Origin: Acanthamoeba lenticulata
Taxonomy: Eukaryota > Discosea > Longamoebia > Acanthamoebidae
Assembly: GCA_002179805.1 (NCBI GenBank)
Contig: NAVB01000715.1
Coordinates: 1-18,287 of the forward strand
Direction of reading: 5' to 3'
DNA: 18,287 nt
The position numbers and the translations under genes were made by a program. Shown piece after piece: positions 9,832 to 18,253 of this stretch (the stretch's first letter is position 1; each line of letters starts with the position of its first letter). Under the pieces are notes generated by a model that was not told the DNA's origin, searched no databases, and saw only the letters and a list, made by a program, of their open reading frames with translations.

Positions 9832-11546
9832 TCATCGGCGTCGGGTGAGGGGGCGAGCAAAGGCAGCGTCGAGTCGCTGCTCGGGCTTCTTCTCTCTCTT
9901 GGGCTCGATGAGGCCCACATGCTGGCGGGCCTTGTGCTCGATTCTCTGTTGACGGCGGGCCTTCATCTCCTGGGCCTCCATCTCGACGTCGCGCTCTTCC
10001 TCCTCCTCTTCCTGGACCCCCTCGAAGCCGCCAGCGAATCCTTGGATCGTTTCCCACTCTTCCTCCTTCCGGTGGCCGACCAGGTCGAGGGACCCGCCAT
10101 AAATGGAGTAGACCGTGTCCGACGCGTGCGCGTAGATGTCCTCCTCGTCGTCGTCCTCGTTCTCCTCCTCCTCCTTTTCCTTCCCTTTCCGCCCCCTCTT
10201 GGCTGCACCACCACCACCACCATCGTCATCGTTATCGTCAACATCAGCCAACGGGAGGCCTCGAGGACGAGGACGAGGAGGAGGAGGAGGAAAAGGAGAC
10301 TAGAAATAGAAGGGGGGGGAGGGAGGGAGGGGGAAAAAGAAGGAAGACGAGGAGAAGAAGAAAAGAAGGAGGGGGGGGGCAAGTACCACGCTGCTGCTGC
10401 TGCTGTTGCTGAAGCATCAGCTGATGCAGACGAGAACGTGTACTAGAGGGCTTCGTCACCGCTGTCGTCGTCACCATCGCCTGGGCCGAGCCATTCTCCT
10501 GCCGGCTGACTTCTTTTTCTTCACCCTCCTCCTCCTCCTCCTCGCGCTTTCTCTCCTCGTCGGCTTCCTCCTTGGGCAGGACGTTGTCGCTGCGACGAGC
10601 ACCGCCAGCGGCGCCGCGGTCTGAGTCGTCTTCGTCGGCATCCAGATCGTCATCAGGAGGCGCGACGTCTTCGCGCTCGCTGAGGCGCATGAGCTCCTGC
10701 ATGCGGCGGCGCTCTTCGTTGATGTCGAGCTCTAGCCGCTTGATCCGCTTGATGTCCCTTTGGCGTAGCCGAGCTTCATCGTCATCGTTGTCGTCATCGG
10801 GCCTCGCGGGGCGCTTGCCCAGCGCTGTGCTGTCTCCGTACTCGAGTAGACTCGGCCCCGAGAAGTCCAGGTGCAGCCCCCGCGGCACCTCGATCTCGGT
10901 CGTCACCACCTCGCCCGTGGTCTCGTTGACATAGGCGAGGGTCTTGGTCGTCACCCCGAGCGCCCGCGCCACCTTGTCGTCAGGCAGCACCGCTGCTTCA
11001 TGGTCGCCCGCCACGTACTACGCCCCCCCCCCGCCCACCAACACACGCACCCGCACCCGCTGTGAGGAGCCAAAAGTACACTTGACCCATGCGCGCGCGC
11101 GCGCGAAAGGGGGGAGAAAGAGAGCGAGCGAGGGCCATGGGAGGAGGGAGGAGGGGGGCAGGGGAGGGGAAGGGGGCACCTCGAGGCCCGTGCCGGCGGC
11201 GAAGAGTTTGCGGGAGGCCCAGCACACGACGGAGCCGTTCTGCTCGCGCCGCGTGAGGTGGCACTGCAGGCGGGTGCAGAGGTGGGGCGCCTTGCCCACG
11301 TGGCAGACCCACACGTCGTGCTCCAGGCGCTCGAACCCGTGACGATGGCACACGTCGTAGGCGCACACGTGCCGATTCCTGCCGTCCGCCGGCTCTTCGT
11401 CTGAGTCTCCCACGGCCTCATGATGGCTCGGCAACGGGGGCGGCAGGGTTAGGCTGGTCTCGCGCTTCGCCCCTTCCGGGAGGACGAGGAGGATCGCCTC
11501 GCCCTCGACTGGAGCTCCCAAGGCCGGGCGGGAGTCAGGCTGTGGC

Positions 11547-11584
<38 letters not shown>

Positions 11585-12709
11585 CGACGACGTCGAAGAG
11601 GGCAGATGCTGGAGTGGCTCCGGGGGCGGCGGGCGGCGGAAGTAGCGGTCGCGGGCGCGCAAGACCTCGTCGCGCTCCCACTCGTCAACCCAGAAGGATT
11701 GGCCGGTCTTGGTGTTGAACCAATAGGGAAGGCCACCGCTGCCGTCGCTGCTGCTGGTGCTGCTCGTCTCGATGCGCCAGTGGCCCTGGGCGAACATGGC
11801 ATGCCAGCGCTTGGCGCGCGCGTCCATCCAGCGCTCGACAAGCCACATGGCGTAGAGTGGGCAGACCTGTTCCTCGGCGCCGCACTGGTCGCCCTCACAC
11901 ATGTGCAGGTAGTTGTGGCGATGGCACAGCAAAATGCATCGGTCGCCGCTGGCCCACGTGGCTCTCCGCCTCGTCCTCGTGGCGCCGGTAGTGCCATTGG
12001 CGTCGACGAGACCGATGCAGTCATCGGCGCTCAATCGCCGGATGTGGCAGCAGCCCGACTCGTAGCCGGTGCACGGCACGCCCTCCCGAAACCGCAGCTC
12101 ACCCGCCGGGATCTGGTATCGCCGCTCCAGCTCCTCCACCTTGCCTGTCCCCCCCCCCCCAACACACACACACATCCCAACACACAAATCCAACCCGGCA
12201 CGCACAACACACACACCCATTCACCATCCGGTTGTTGGATCGCTGCTGCTACTGCCAAAGAGCACACACGCACACACGCGCAAAAGCAAGAGAGAGAGAA
12301 GAAGAAGAAGACAAAAGACAGAAGCGGGTGGGTGCATACTGAGGACGGCAAAGCCTTCGGTCCTGAACTTGTCCATCACCTCAAAGGCCTGCCATATCTC
12401 ATTGCCTTCGAGCATCAAAGGCATTAAGCGCTCGTCGCCGCCGGCACGAAGACTGGCATCGTATTTGTCCCTCAGCTCCACTTGACTCAGCGTATTGTAG
12501 GCTACGTTGACGAGGTTGAAGAGCTCGGCTGCATCTTCGGGTGCGTCCTTATTTTTGTCTGGATGAAGGAGCAATACCTTTGAGCGGTAGGCTTTCTTGA
12601 TGTCATCGAGATGTGCAGTCGGCGGCACCTCGAGCAGGTCGTAGTACGATCTGCAGCTCCGCTTCGTGGCTGCAAGCAGCGCCGAAGCGGCACCTACTTT
12701 TGCTGTCAT
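9832..12709 (-). CDS. J-domain protein with WW-like and duplicated Cys/His modules
   Basis: Hsp70 co-chaperone-type protein of unknown client. Exons on the minus strand: 12709-12340, 12144-11180, 11017-10387, 10259-9832; 2394 nt, 797 residues. The J domain (about 18-88) has YYDLLEVPPTAHLDDIKKAY and the HPD motif in LLLHPDKNKD, the Hsp70-stimulating loop. Residues 145-220 hold a Cys/His cluster, 245-278 a WW-like module (HWRI to LPYWFNTKTGQSFWVDEW), then a poly-Ser run (about 305-323), and 383-435 a second Cys/His cluster with the same spacing as the first (C-H-x5-H-x-C-x3-Q-C). The C-terminal half is highly charged, with a coiled-coil-like Arg/Glu helix (RQRDIKRIKRLELDINEERR), a Gln run, acidic stretches and a final basic tail. 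Introns carry pyrimidine tracts on the minus strand, which agrees with the direction. I do not recognise this full architecture as a named family. Confidence 0.88.
11222..11938 (-). other. Two copies of a Cys/His module around a WW-like domain
   Basis: Copy A (residues 193-218) has C197-H198, H204, C206, C211 and C218. Copy B (404-431) has C404-H405, H411, C413, C418 and C431. Spacing from the CH pair to the fourth cysteine is identical, with Gln before C211 and C418 and Val before the last Cys of each. Only the last interval differs (6 against 12 residues). A zinc site is the natural reading, but this is inference. The WW-like domain (11681-11782) lies between them. Confidence 0.75.
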
Positions 12710-12917
12710 GTGTCACTCGAGCGCACGGTTTCCCTGTCGGCGGTCCTTCACAAAAGGGTGCTTTCCTTCTTGCTCCCCTTCCAGGTCGGTCCCTCGGTTC
12801 TCCCTCGAACCACAGAACGTCTCAGCTCAAAAAACAAAAGAAAATGAGGTTGAAACTGAGTGTCCTGCAGGAAAAAAAGAATGGACTGGAAAAATTTCAA
12901 AAACAAATAAGACAAGG
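12710..12917. promoter_or_regulatory. Divergent promoter region between the J-domain and BTB genes
   Basis: 208 bases between the two start codons; both promoters and leaders must lie here or overlap coding sequence. No TATA box is clear. An A-rich stretch (about 12828-12905) carries a short upstream reading frame for the plus-strand gene. Confidence 0.5.
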
Positions 12918-12921
12918 ATGA
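12844..12921 (+). CDS. Upstream open reading frame overlapping the BTB start
   Basis: A 25-codon frame starts at ATG 12844 (MRLKLSVLQEKKNG...) and ends at TGA 12919-12921, which overlaps the proposed main ATG 12918-12920 as ATGA. It has no recognisable domain. If transcribed, it could limit initiation at the main ATG or allow reinitiation. It could also be chance, or coding in a spliced leader not resolved here. Confidence 0.35.
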   Translation: MRLKLSVLQEKKNGLEKFQKQIRQG

Positions 12922-14899
12922 GAAGAACCAAGTCTAAAGACCTCAACAGTACACCACCCGCGCCTTCGAAGAAGAGTAAAAAGGAGAAGGAGAAAAAGAA
13001 AGATAAAAAGGGATTTGGGAAGTTGAAGAGAAGAATTGCTATTTCGCAAAATGCGTCGCTCTCCATCTCTAGCCCAGAAATCAACAGCCACCGATCAAAT
13101 TCCCTCCCTGACCCGAGGCCCGTTGCTCGTCCTGCGCCACAGCCAGAACCGCTGCCAGCGAGCGCTCCCTCCCGCCCCATGACACGGTTGCGGTCGGCTT
13201 CCCTCTCGTCGGCTCAGAGTATGTGCCTTTTGGCGTCCTTCCCGCCGTCCCTTCTCGTCATGCCTTCGCCCGCGTCCTCTTCACCATCGTCCTCTCCGTC
13301 TTCTTCGATGTCGTCCTGTCAAGTTGTGGTAGAGAAATCGAGCGAAGAACGCCACCGGGGTACTTCACCCGTTCCGCCCAGCGCGTCAATGCCGTTTGCC
13401 TCGCCCTCGTCATCCATCACCTCCTCCTCTTCACCGTCTGTGTCCTTCGAGAAGGAGAAGCCGCCTCACCTGGCCTCCTCATCGTCAGCGCCTTCGGCCA
13501 CCACGGGCTCGTCGTCCTCTTCCTCCTCTTCTGCGTCCTCGTCGGTTCCATCGGCGCGGTCTGCTTCACCTCCTGGCGCCATGTCTGCGAATAGCTCGTC
13601 GTCATTGCCGCCCTCCTCCTCGTCCTCGTCCTCGCCCCCTTCTTCGTTGTCTTCCTCCTCCCCTTCACCGCCGTCGGCCCCAACTACTGCAGCAGCAGCA
13701 GCAACAACAACAACCGCGATCACAACAGGGAGGAGCAGCATCAGTGGTGGTGGCGCCGGCGCACAGCAAGCCCACTCGTCCTCCTCCTCTTCCTCCTCCT
13801 CGCCGTTAGCAATGTCTCGCTCACCGCCCATCTTCACCACCATCCCCTCCTCCTCCTCTTCTTCTACTTCATCATCGTCGTCTTTCTCTTCCTCTTCATC
13901 CTCCTCCTCCGCGGGAACGTCCCCAAGAGCAACCGCGATACAAGGCGCACCAAATACTAAGAAGCCGCCGTCTCACCCATCCTCATCCTCATCGTCCTCA
14001 TCAATGGCAACATCAACTTCCGCACCGCCGTCCATGGCGCCGTTCGTGCATCCCCACTACCACCACCACCACTCCTCCTCCTTCTCCTCCAGCAGCCCCC
14101 ACCCCCCCGGGGGAGACCCCTCGCGGTGGTACCACCACCACCATCAGCAGCAGCAGCAGCCCATCGACGGATGGGCGCTCCCCAGCCCGGCCGATGGCGA
14201 CGACGCCGCATCTCCAAAGGTGAGCGGCATCGTCAAGCTCAATATTGGTGCGCCCTTTTATTCCCTGCTTCTCCTCTCTTCCCCATTTCCAATTCCCCAC
14301 TTATTGCTGTTGTTGTACTAACAGTATGTATGTATGTATGCGGGGAGGAACATACTGTTCCTGTTCTATATCTGTTGTTGGTCTTTCTCTTTTGAATAAC
14401 GACAACAACAACAACAACAACAATAATAATAATAGGGGGCGTCAAGTACGAGACGACGGTGGGGACGCTGGTGTCGCGCGGGGAGAACTTCTTCACGACG
14501 CTGTTCTCCAACAAGTTCCCGACCCTCAAGGACGAGGACGGCTGCTACTTCATCGACCGGGACGGGGAGTACTTCAAGCCCCTGCTGGCCTACCTCCGCA
14601 CGGGCGAACTCAGAGTGCCGCCAGGCATGTCCAAGCTCTGCGTCGAGCGCGAGGCTCATTTCTACCTGATTGACCTCAACAACGACGGAGCGCCGCCACC
14701 GGTGCCTGTCTTCAACGCTCAGCTTCCCTACTACCCCTACTACCCCACCCAGCAGCACCTACAGGGCGGGGCCATGGCAGCCCCGCTGGCCCCGTCCAAT
14801 CTCAAGTTCCACCTCCGCTACGACGGCGTCTACATCCAGAAGACGCGCGACGGGGAGGACTTCTTCGCCTACTACCGCTTCTTCCGCGACGGCAAGGTG

Positions 14900-14936
<37 letters not shown>

Positions 14937-15960
14937 GTCCTGCTTCACTCGTCCCGCCCCGGACCCCTCCCTCCCCCCTCCCTCCCGCATGTTCTTATTC
15001 AAGAGATTTATATTATCTTTTGGGGGGTGGGGGGGAGCAGGTCTCTATTGTGACGACGTCGCGGCACAAGCTACAGAACAAGGTCAACAACACGTACGAG
15101 GTCATCGAGGGCGAGTGGCTCCTCATTCGGTCCAACTTCCAGAGGAAGCCCACCATCCTCATGGGTCCGTCCTCCACTTCCCTCCAAAACACACACACAA
15201 CACCATTTGAGTGAGGGCCACTCCAGTGGTGGTCGCTCACAACCCAACAACACCAAATAAGAAAAATAATAATAATAATCACACACAACAACAACACACC
15301 ACAGGAACGTTCGGGTACAACTCGATCCAGATCCACTGGCGATCGCCGCGGGACAAGAAGCATTTGGACTGCAATGTGCTCCACTTCTTCCCGTCGCTGG
15401 AGCCGCCGACGGACCTCGTCTTCTCCAACCAACATAGTCGGATGGGGAAGAAGCAGTACCATCGGCTCAACTTCAAGGACGACCACCAGGTCACCATCAC
15501 AGTGATGGAGAAGGACCAGCAGCAGCACCGCCTCATGAACAGCATCAAGCGGACTGCCACGTACGCCATGGAGAAGGAAGAGATCGTAACCATCACCATC
15601 AACGACGACTTCTTCCCGGAGCCAATGATATCGCTCGGCACCATCCTCCTCGAGCGGCGGCAAGAGCGCCAGGTCGTCGGGCAGCGGGAGACCTGCCGCG
15701 TGTACCTCGCTGTCGACAAGCACGAGGAGGAGGACGAGGACGAGATTGACATCTACACCTTCCTCCGCACCTCGTCTCCACCCGTATCCCTCAACGACGA
15801 CGAGACCGACAGCAGCGATGATGAGTACCGCGACCTCTACGCCGCGGCCACCGTTACCAACAACGCCCCCACCCGTACTGCTGGCCGCACTGCAGGAGGA
15901 GGAGGAGCTGCTCCTACCTCCCCTAACCGCACCCGCAGCGAGCGTAGCCTCAGCCAGTAG
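12918..15960 (+). CDS. KCTD-type BTB protein with FBXO9-like C-terminal region
   Basis: Probable adaptor for a CUL3 ubiquitin ligase, by analogy with KCTD proteins. Exons: 12918-14247, 14436-14896, 15041-15164, 15305-15960; 2571 nt, 856 residues, stop TAG. The first 430 residues are low complexity: a Lys-rich N-terminus, a long Ser/Pro-rich stretch, His runs and a Gln run. The T1/BTB domain (about 435-524) reads VKLNIGGVKYETTVGTL, then FPTLKDEDGCYFIDRDGEYF and LLAYLRTGEL. Residues about 566-690 (LRYDGVYIQKT, YYRFFRDGKVSIVTTS, GTFGYNSIQIHW) resemble the region after the F-box in FBXO9. The tail has acidic runs (HEEEDEDEID, DDETDSSDDEY). The start is the first ATG after the divergent promoter that fits the frame; the frame is open upstream to about 12666, so an earlier start is possible. 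A 114-nt stop-free intron-like segment lies at 13219-13332. No channel-type membrane segment follows the T1 domain, so this is not a potassium channel. Confidence 0.88.
14900..14936 (+). repeat. CT microsatellite at an intron start
   Basis: A long CTCTCT tract starts three bases after the donor GT at 14897 in the BTB gene. Slippage here would change intron length only. Confidence 0.75.
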
Positions 15961-16010
15961 TCCTCTCCACCCCCCTCCCCTTTGATGAAGGAATTCTCTA
16001 TAAATCTATA

Positions 16011-16016
16011 AATAAA
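16011..16016 (+). promoter_or_regulatory. Polyadenylation signal AATAAA of the BTB gene
   Basis: AATAAA lies 51 bases after the TAG at 15958-15960, in an AT-rich stretch (about 15995-16035) that stands out from the GC-rich surroundings. The spacing matches the signal of gene 1. Confidence 0.7.
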
Positions 16017-16187
16017 TATTTTTCTCTATATTTTGTGCTCCCCGTTTCGGGGGCAGCTCGCTCCATCGATGCGCGAGGAGGGGCTAGGTGTTGTGTACAG
16101 CGCAGGTGGCAGTGCGCTTCTCGAGTGGTGTTGGAGAAAGAGTTTATACAAAGAAGTTTTTACATACGGTCGGGGAAGGTTTGAAAG

Positions 16188-16834
16188 TCAGGCGTGAGAA
16201 CCAGCGCGTAGCGCATTCTGTTCGTCTAGATAGGCAGCAAAACGATAAACGGCGAGCTCCTGTTTCGGACACACCAACGAGTGCGGTCTCTTCTTCCGCA
16301 CTACACGTATGGCCTTCTCTACGGAGAGCCCCTCTTCTGCCACGAGATAACAGGCCAACACCACACCTGCAGGCAAGGAACAATCAGCCACATAAGGATG
16401 AATTGAGTAAAGTGAGAACGCACCCGTTCGACCAAGGCCTCCGCAGCAATGAACGGCGACAGCAAGACCGGCAGCAACAGCCTTTTTCATCTCAATAACT
16501 GCCAACGCCAGTTGGGCAGCAGCTGGCGTGTTGTAATCTGGAGCCAATGGTTAAATCACATACTCAAGCAAGCAGAAAAGGAGCACTCACCGCCAAGAGG
16601 AATGTGTAGCAGTTGGGGGGTTTGGTCACCCAAGAGCTGCACTGCGTTGCGGTGAAGGTCTCGTTCGGTCAGATTGATAACAACTCCAACCCCACATCGC
16701 TCTCGCAATCTCAGTAGTTGAACTGCCGTAGTGGGCAGATTCATGCCCGCAACCTTACCGTGCCTCAGCCAGCTAAAGTTGATGGGGATGGCGTGCAGTA
16801 GCCTCAGCTCCTCTACTGTTTCTGGTGCGGGCAT
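16188..16834 (-). CDS. DUSP23: DUSP23-like dual-specificity phosphatase
   Basis: Small cytosolic protein phosphatase of the atypical dual-specificity (VHZ/DUSP23) type. Exons on the minus strand: 16834-16591, 16537-16424, 16366-16188; 537 nt, 178 residues, stop TGA. The N-terminus contains PINFSWLRHGKVAGMNLP, a hallmark of DUSP23, then VVINLTERDL. The likely general acid is D82 in IPLGDYNTP. The P-loop is VAVHCCGGLGRTG, with nucleophile C112 and R118 (C-x5-R). The rest (VVLACYLVAEEGLSVEKAI, then a C-terminal helix) matches the family, as does the overall length. The reading frame extends upstream to 16954, but ATG 16834 gives the family-typical N-terminus. The second intron (16423-16367) is 57 nt and stop-free. 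The gene is divergent from the CapZIP/FAM21-like gene and convergent with the BTB gene, with 227 bases between stops. Confidence 0.94.
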
Positions 16835-16889
16835 CTTTAAAAAAAAGAAGGTTGCGAGTTGCAACCGATCTCGTTTGTTGCCAAACCAG

Positions 16890-16905
16890 TTTTTGGCGCC
16901 AAAAA
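16890..16905. promoter_or_regulatory. Perfect E2F-type palindrome TTTTTGGCGCCAAAAA
   Basis: The core TTTGGCGCCAAA is the classic symmetric E2F/DP binding consensus, extended here by two more paired bases on each side. It begins 56 bases upstream of the phosphatase ATG on the minus strand and lies about 520 bases upstream of the plus-strand ATG. The sequence is seen; the factor and effect are inferred. Confidence 0.55.
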
Positions 16906-16948
16906 GCTGCAAAACATGTGCACGTCTCTTCTGCCAGCTTTCTGGCCT

Positions 16949-16962
16949 AGACAACGTTGTCT
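16949..16962. promoter_or_regulatory. 14-bp palindrome AGACAACGTTGTCT
   Basis: A perfect palindrome, further flanked by TGGCC at 16943-16947 and GGCCA at 16966-16970, giving an interrupted inverted repeat of 28 bases. The AACGTT centre may hold two Myb-like half sites. It lies 44 bases from the E2F-type palindrome in the same promoter. Confidence 0.4.
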
Positions 16963-17421
16963 CGCGGCCAGTAACGCGAAGAAGGCGTAAGAATGAAGGA
17001 CCTCAAGGAGCCACTCACAACTGCCAAGCACGCGCACAAGGTGAACAAGCACTGCAGCTGTCTATCGTTTTCGTGTAGGTGGAAAATCTTCAAATGCTTT
17101 CGAACCATCCGCAAGAAGTGTTGCTGTTGCATCAAGTGCTAGCTGGTCTGGCCACTTGTCCTTGTTCTTCACGTTTGAAGCATACTTCATTAATAAATAA
17201 ACTCCGGAAATGCAATTTGTGGGGCTCCGGCCAAACGAAGGACAACGCAGAATCTTTTGCCCGCATCAACGCCAAAGGATCGCTTTGTGTCCGTACTCAA
17301 ACCCAGCAACGAGTAGAGAGTTGGTTCGTAATGACCAAACCTTTTCCTTCTTCATTAAACTCGTACTGAACCGTGCGAGTGTGGGCCTCAGAACTCCACA
17401 ACACAAACGCTCAACACAAAC

Positions 17422-18253
17422 ATGTCCAGTGAAGAGGAGACCATCGAAACGCAGACTCCCGCCGCTCAATCGTACGTAAACTCACCACACAACGCGGACA
17501 TCCCCACTCCTCTCGTGTGAACTAACTTTCAACTCAACGGATTGTCCGTAGAGAAGAGAAGCAGGCGCCCGGTGGACGCGGCGGCAGTAAAATTGCCGCC
17601 CTTCAGAAGAGCCTCGCCTCCACCGATGGGGGAGCGGCGTTGGCTCGAGGCGGAGCTCCTCCCGGCGGAGGTATTTCTCTTCTTCTTCTTCTTTCTCTCT
17701 TTCTCTCTCTTTCTCTTTCGATAGCTCTTCCTGGCCTTCCCTCCTCTCTTTCTCCAAGGCTCCTCCCCCCATTTGCCCCCCCCCCCAAAAGCGTTGGAGA
17801 GAGAGAGAGAGAGTAGTTGACTCTACGTCGCTGACACGCGCGGTCACTGGTGGTGGTATATTGGGGGGGGGGGGATGGCACCGCTTCAGGAGGAGGAGGA
17901 CGAGGCGGAGGAGGAGGAGGGCGAGGCGGGAAGGTGGCGGCGCTGGGGAAGGGCCTCAACCTGAACGCCCTTCTGGCGTCTGGAGGGCCGCCCGGGATGG
18001 GCCGCGGCAAGCCCCCCAAGAAGCAAACCGAGCCGGACGCTGAGGCGGAGGCGGCTCAGAAGGCCGGCGAGGAGCAATCCGAGGCGGCCGGTAAGAGCAA
18101 GGAGGTCGACGGCGAGGACCAGGTCGAGCAGGAGGTGCGCGCTCAGCTCCAGCAAGAGAAGTCCGAGGAGGAGACCAGCGGGAGCCTCGTCCACCGCACC
18201 AAGAACCGCGCTCGCCCAACCCTGCGACGCCAGCCCTCGGAGTTCCCCGTCCC
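17422..18253 (+). CDS. CapZIP/FAM21-like actin capping-protein interactor, 3' truncated by window
   Basis: Probable regulator of actin capping protein. Exons: 17422-17471, 17552-17670, 17890-18253, then a GT donor at 18254, so the gene continues beyond the window; 177 residues are visible. It starts MSSEEETIETQ, followed by SKIAALQKSLA, a Gly/Arg-rich run, then KVAALGKGLNLNALLASGGP, an acidic Gln/Glu-rich segment, and LVHRTKNRARPTLRRQP at about 155-171. That last motif fits the capping-protein-interaction pattern L-x-H-x-T-x-x-R...P known from CARMIL, CD2AP, CapZIP and FAM21. The leucine motif before it resembles the region shared by CapZIP (RCSD1) and the WASH-complex subunit FAM21. Frame and phase are consistent across all three exons. 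The assignment is by motif, not by full alignment; the missing C-terminus could change the family call. Confidence 0.65.

Larger units (their letters stand above)
16835..17421. promoter_or_regulatory. Divergent promoter region between phosphatase and CapZIP/FAM21-like genes
   Basis: 587 bases without a supported gene. It is less GC-rich than its surroundings. Near the phosphatase start it holds a perfect 16-bp E2F-type palindrome (16890-16905) and a second, 14-bp palindrome (16949-16962). An AT-rich element with AATAAATAAA begins at 17192. A CA-rich leader precedes the ATG at 17422. Reading frames here are short and resemble nothing recognised. Confidence 0.55.

Noticed and set aside
9403..10446. 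347-codon plus-strand frame running from the F-box gene into the J-domain gene
   Set aside because: It joins the wrong frame of the last F-box exon to the antisense of the J-domain gene; no domain is recognisable.
12666..12917. N-terminal extension of the BTB protein
   Set aside because: The frame is open, but it overlaps the J-domain start on the other strand and has no recognisable content; it is kept only as a possible alternative start.
13466..13843. Acidic Glu/Asp-rich frame on the minus strand
   Set aside because: It is the antisense of Ser-rich coding repeats (TCC/TCG codons give GGA/CGA/GAG on the other strand); composition alone explains it.
14220..14896. Voltage-gated potassium channel
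   Set aside because: The T1/BTB domain is shared with Kv channels, but no membrane segments or pore motif follow; the downstream region is soluble and FBXO9-like.
15013..15723. 236-codon open frame on the minus strand
   Set aside because: It is the shadow of the BTB gene, crosses two of its introns, is rich in Leu/Val from GC-rich antisense codons and matches no family.
17079..17369. 96-codon plus-strand frame in the divergent promoter
   Set aside because: No domain, no splice links to a known exon, and composition differs from the coding exons nearby.
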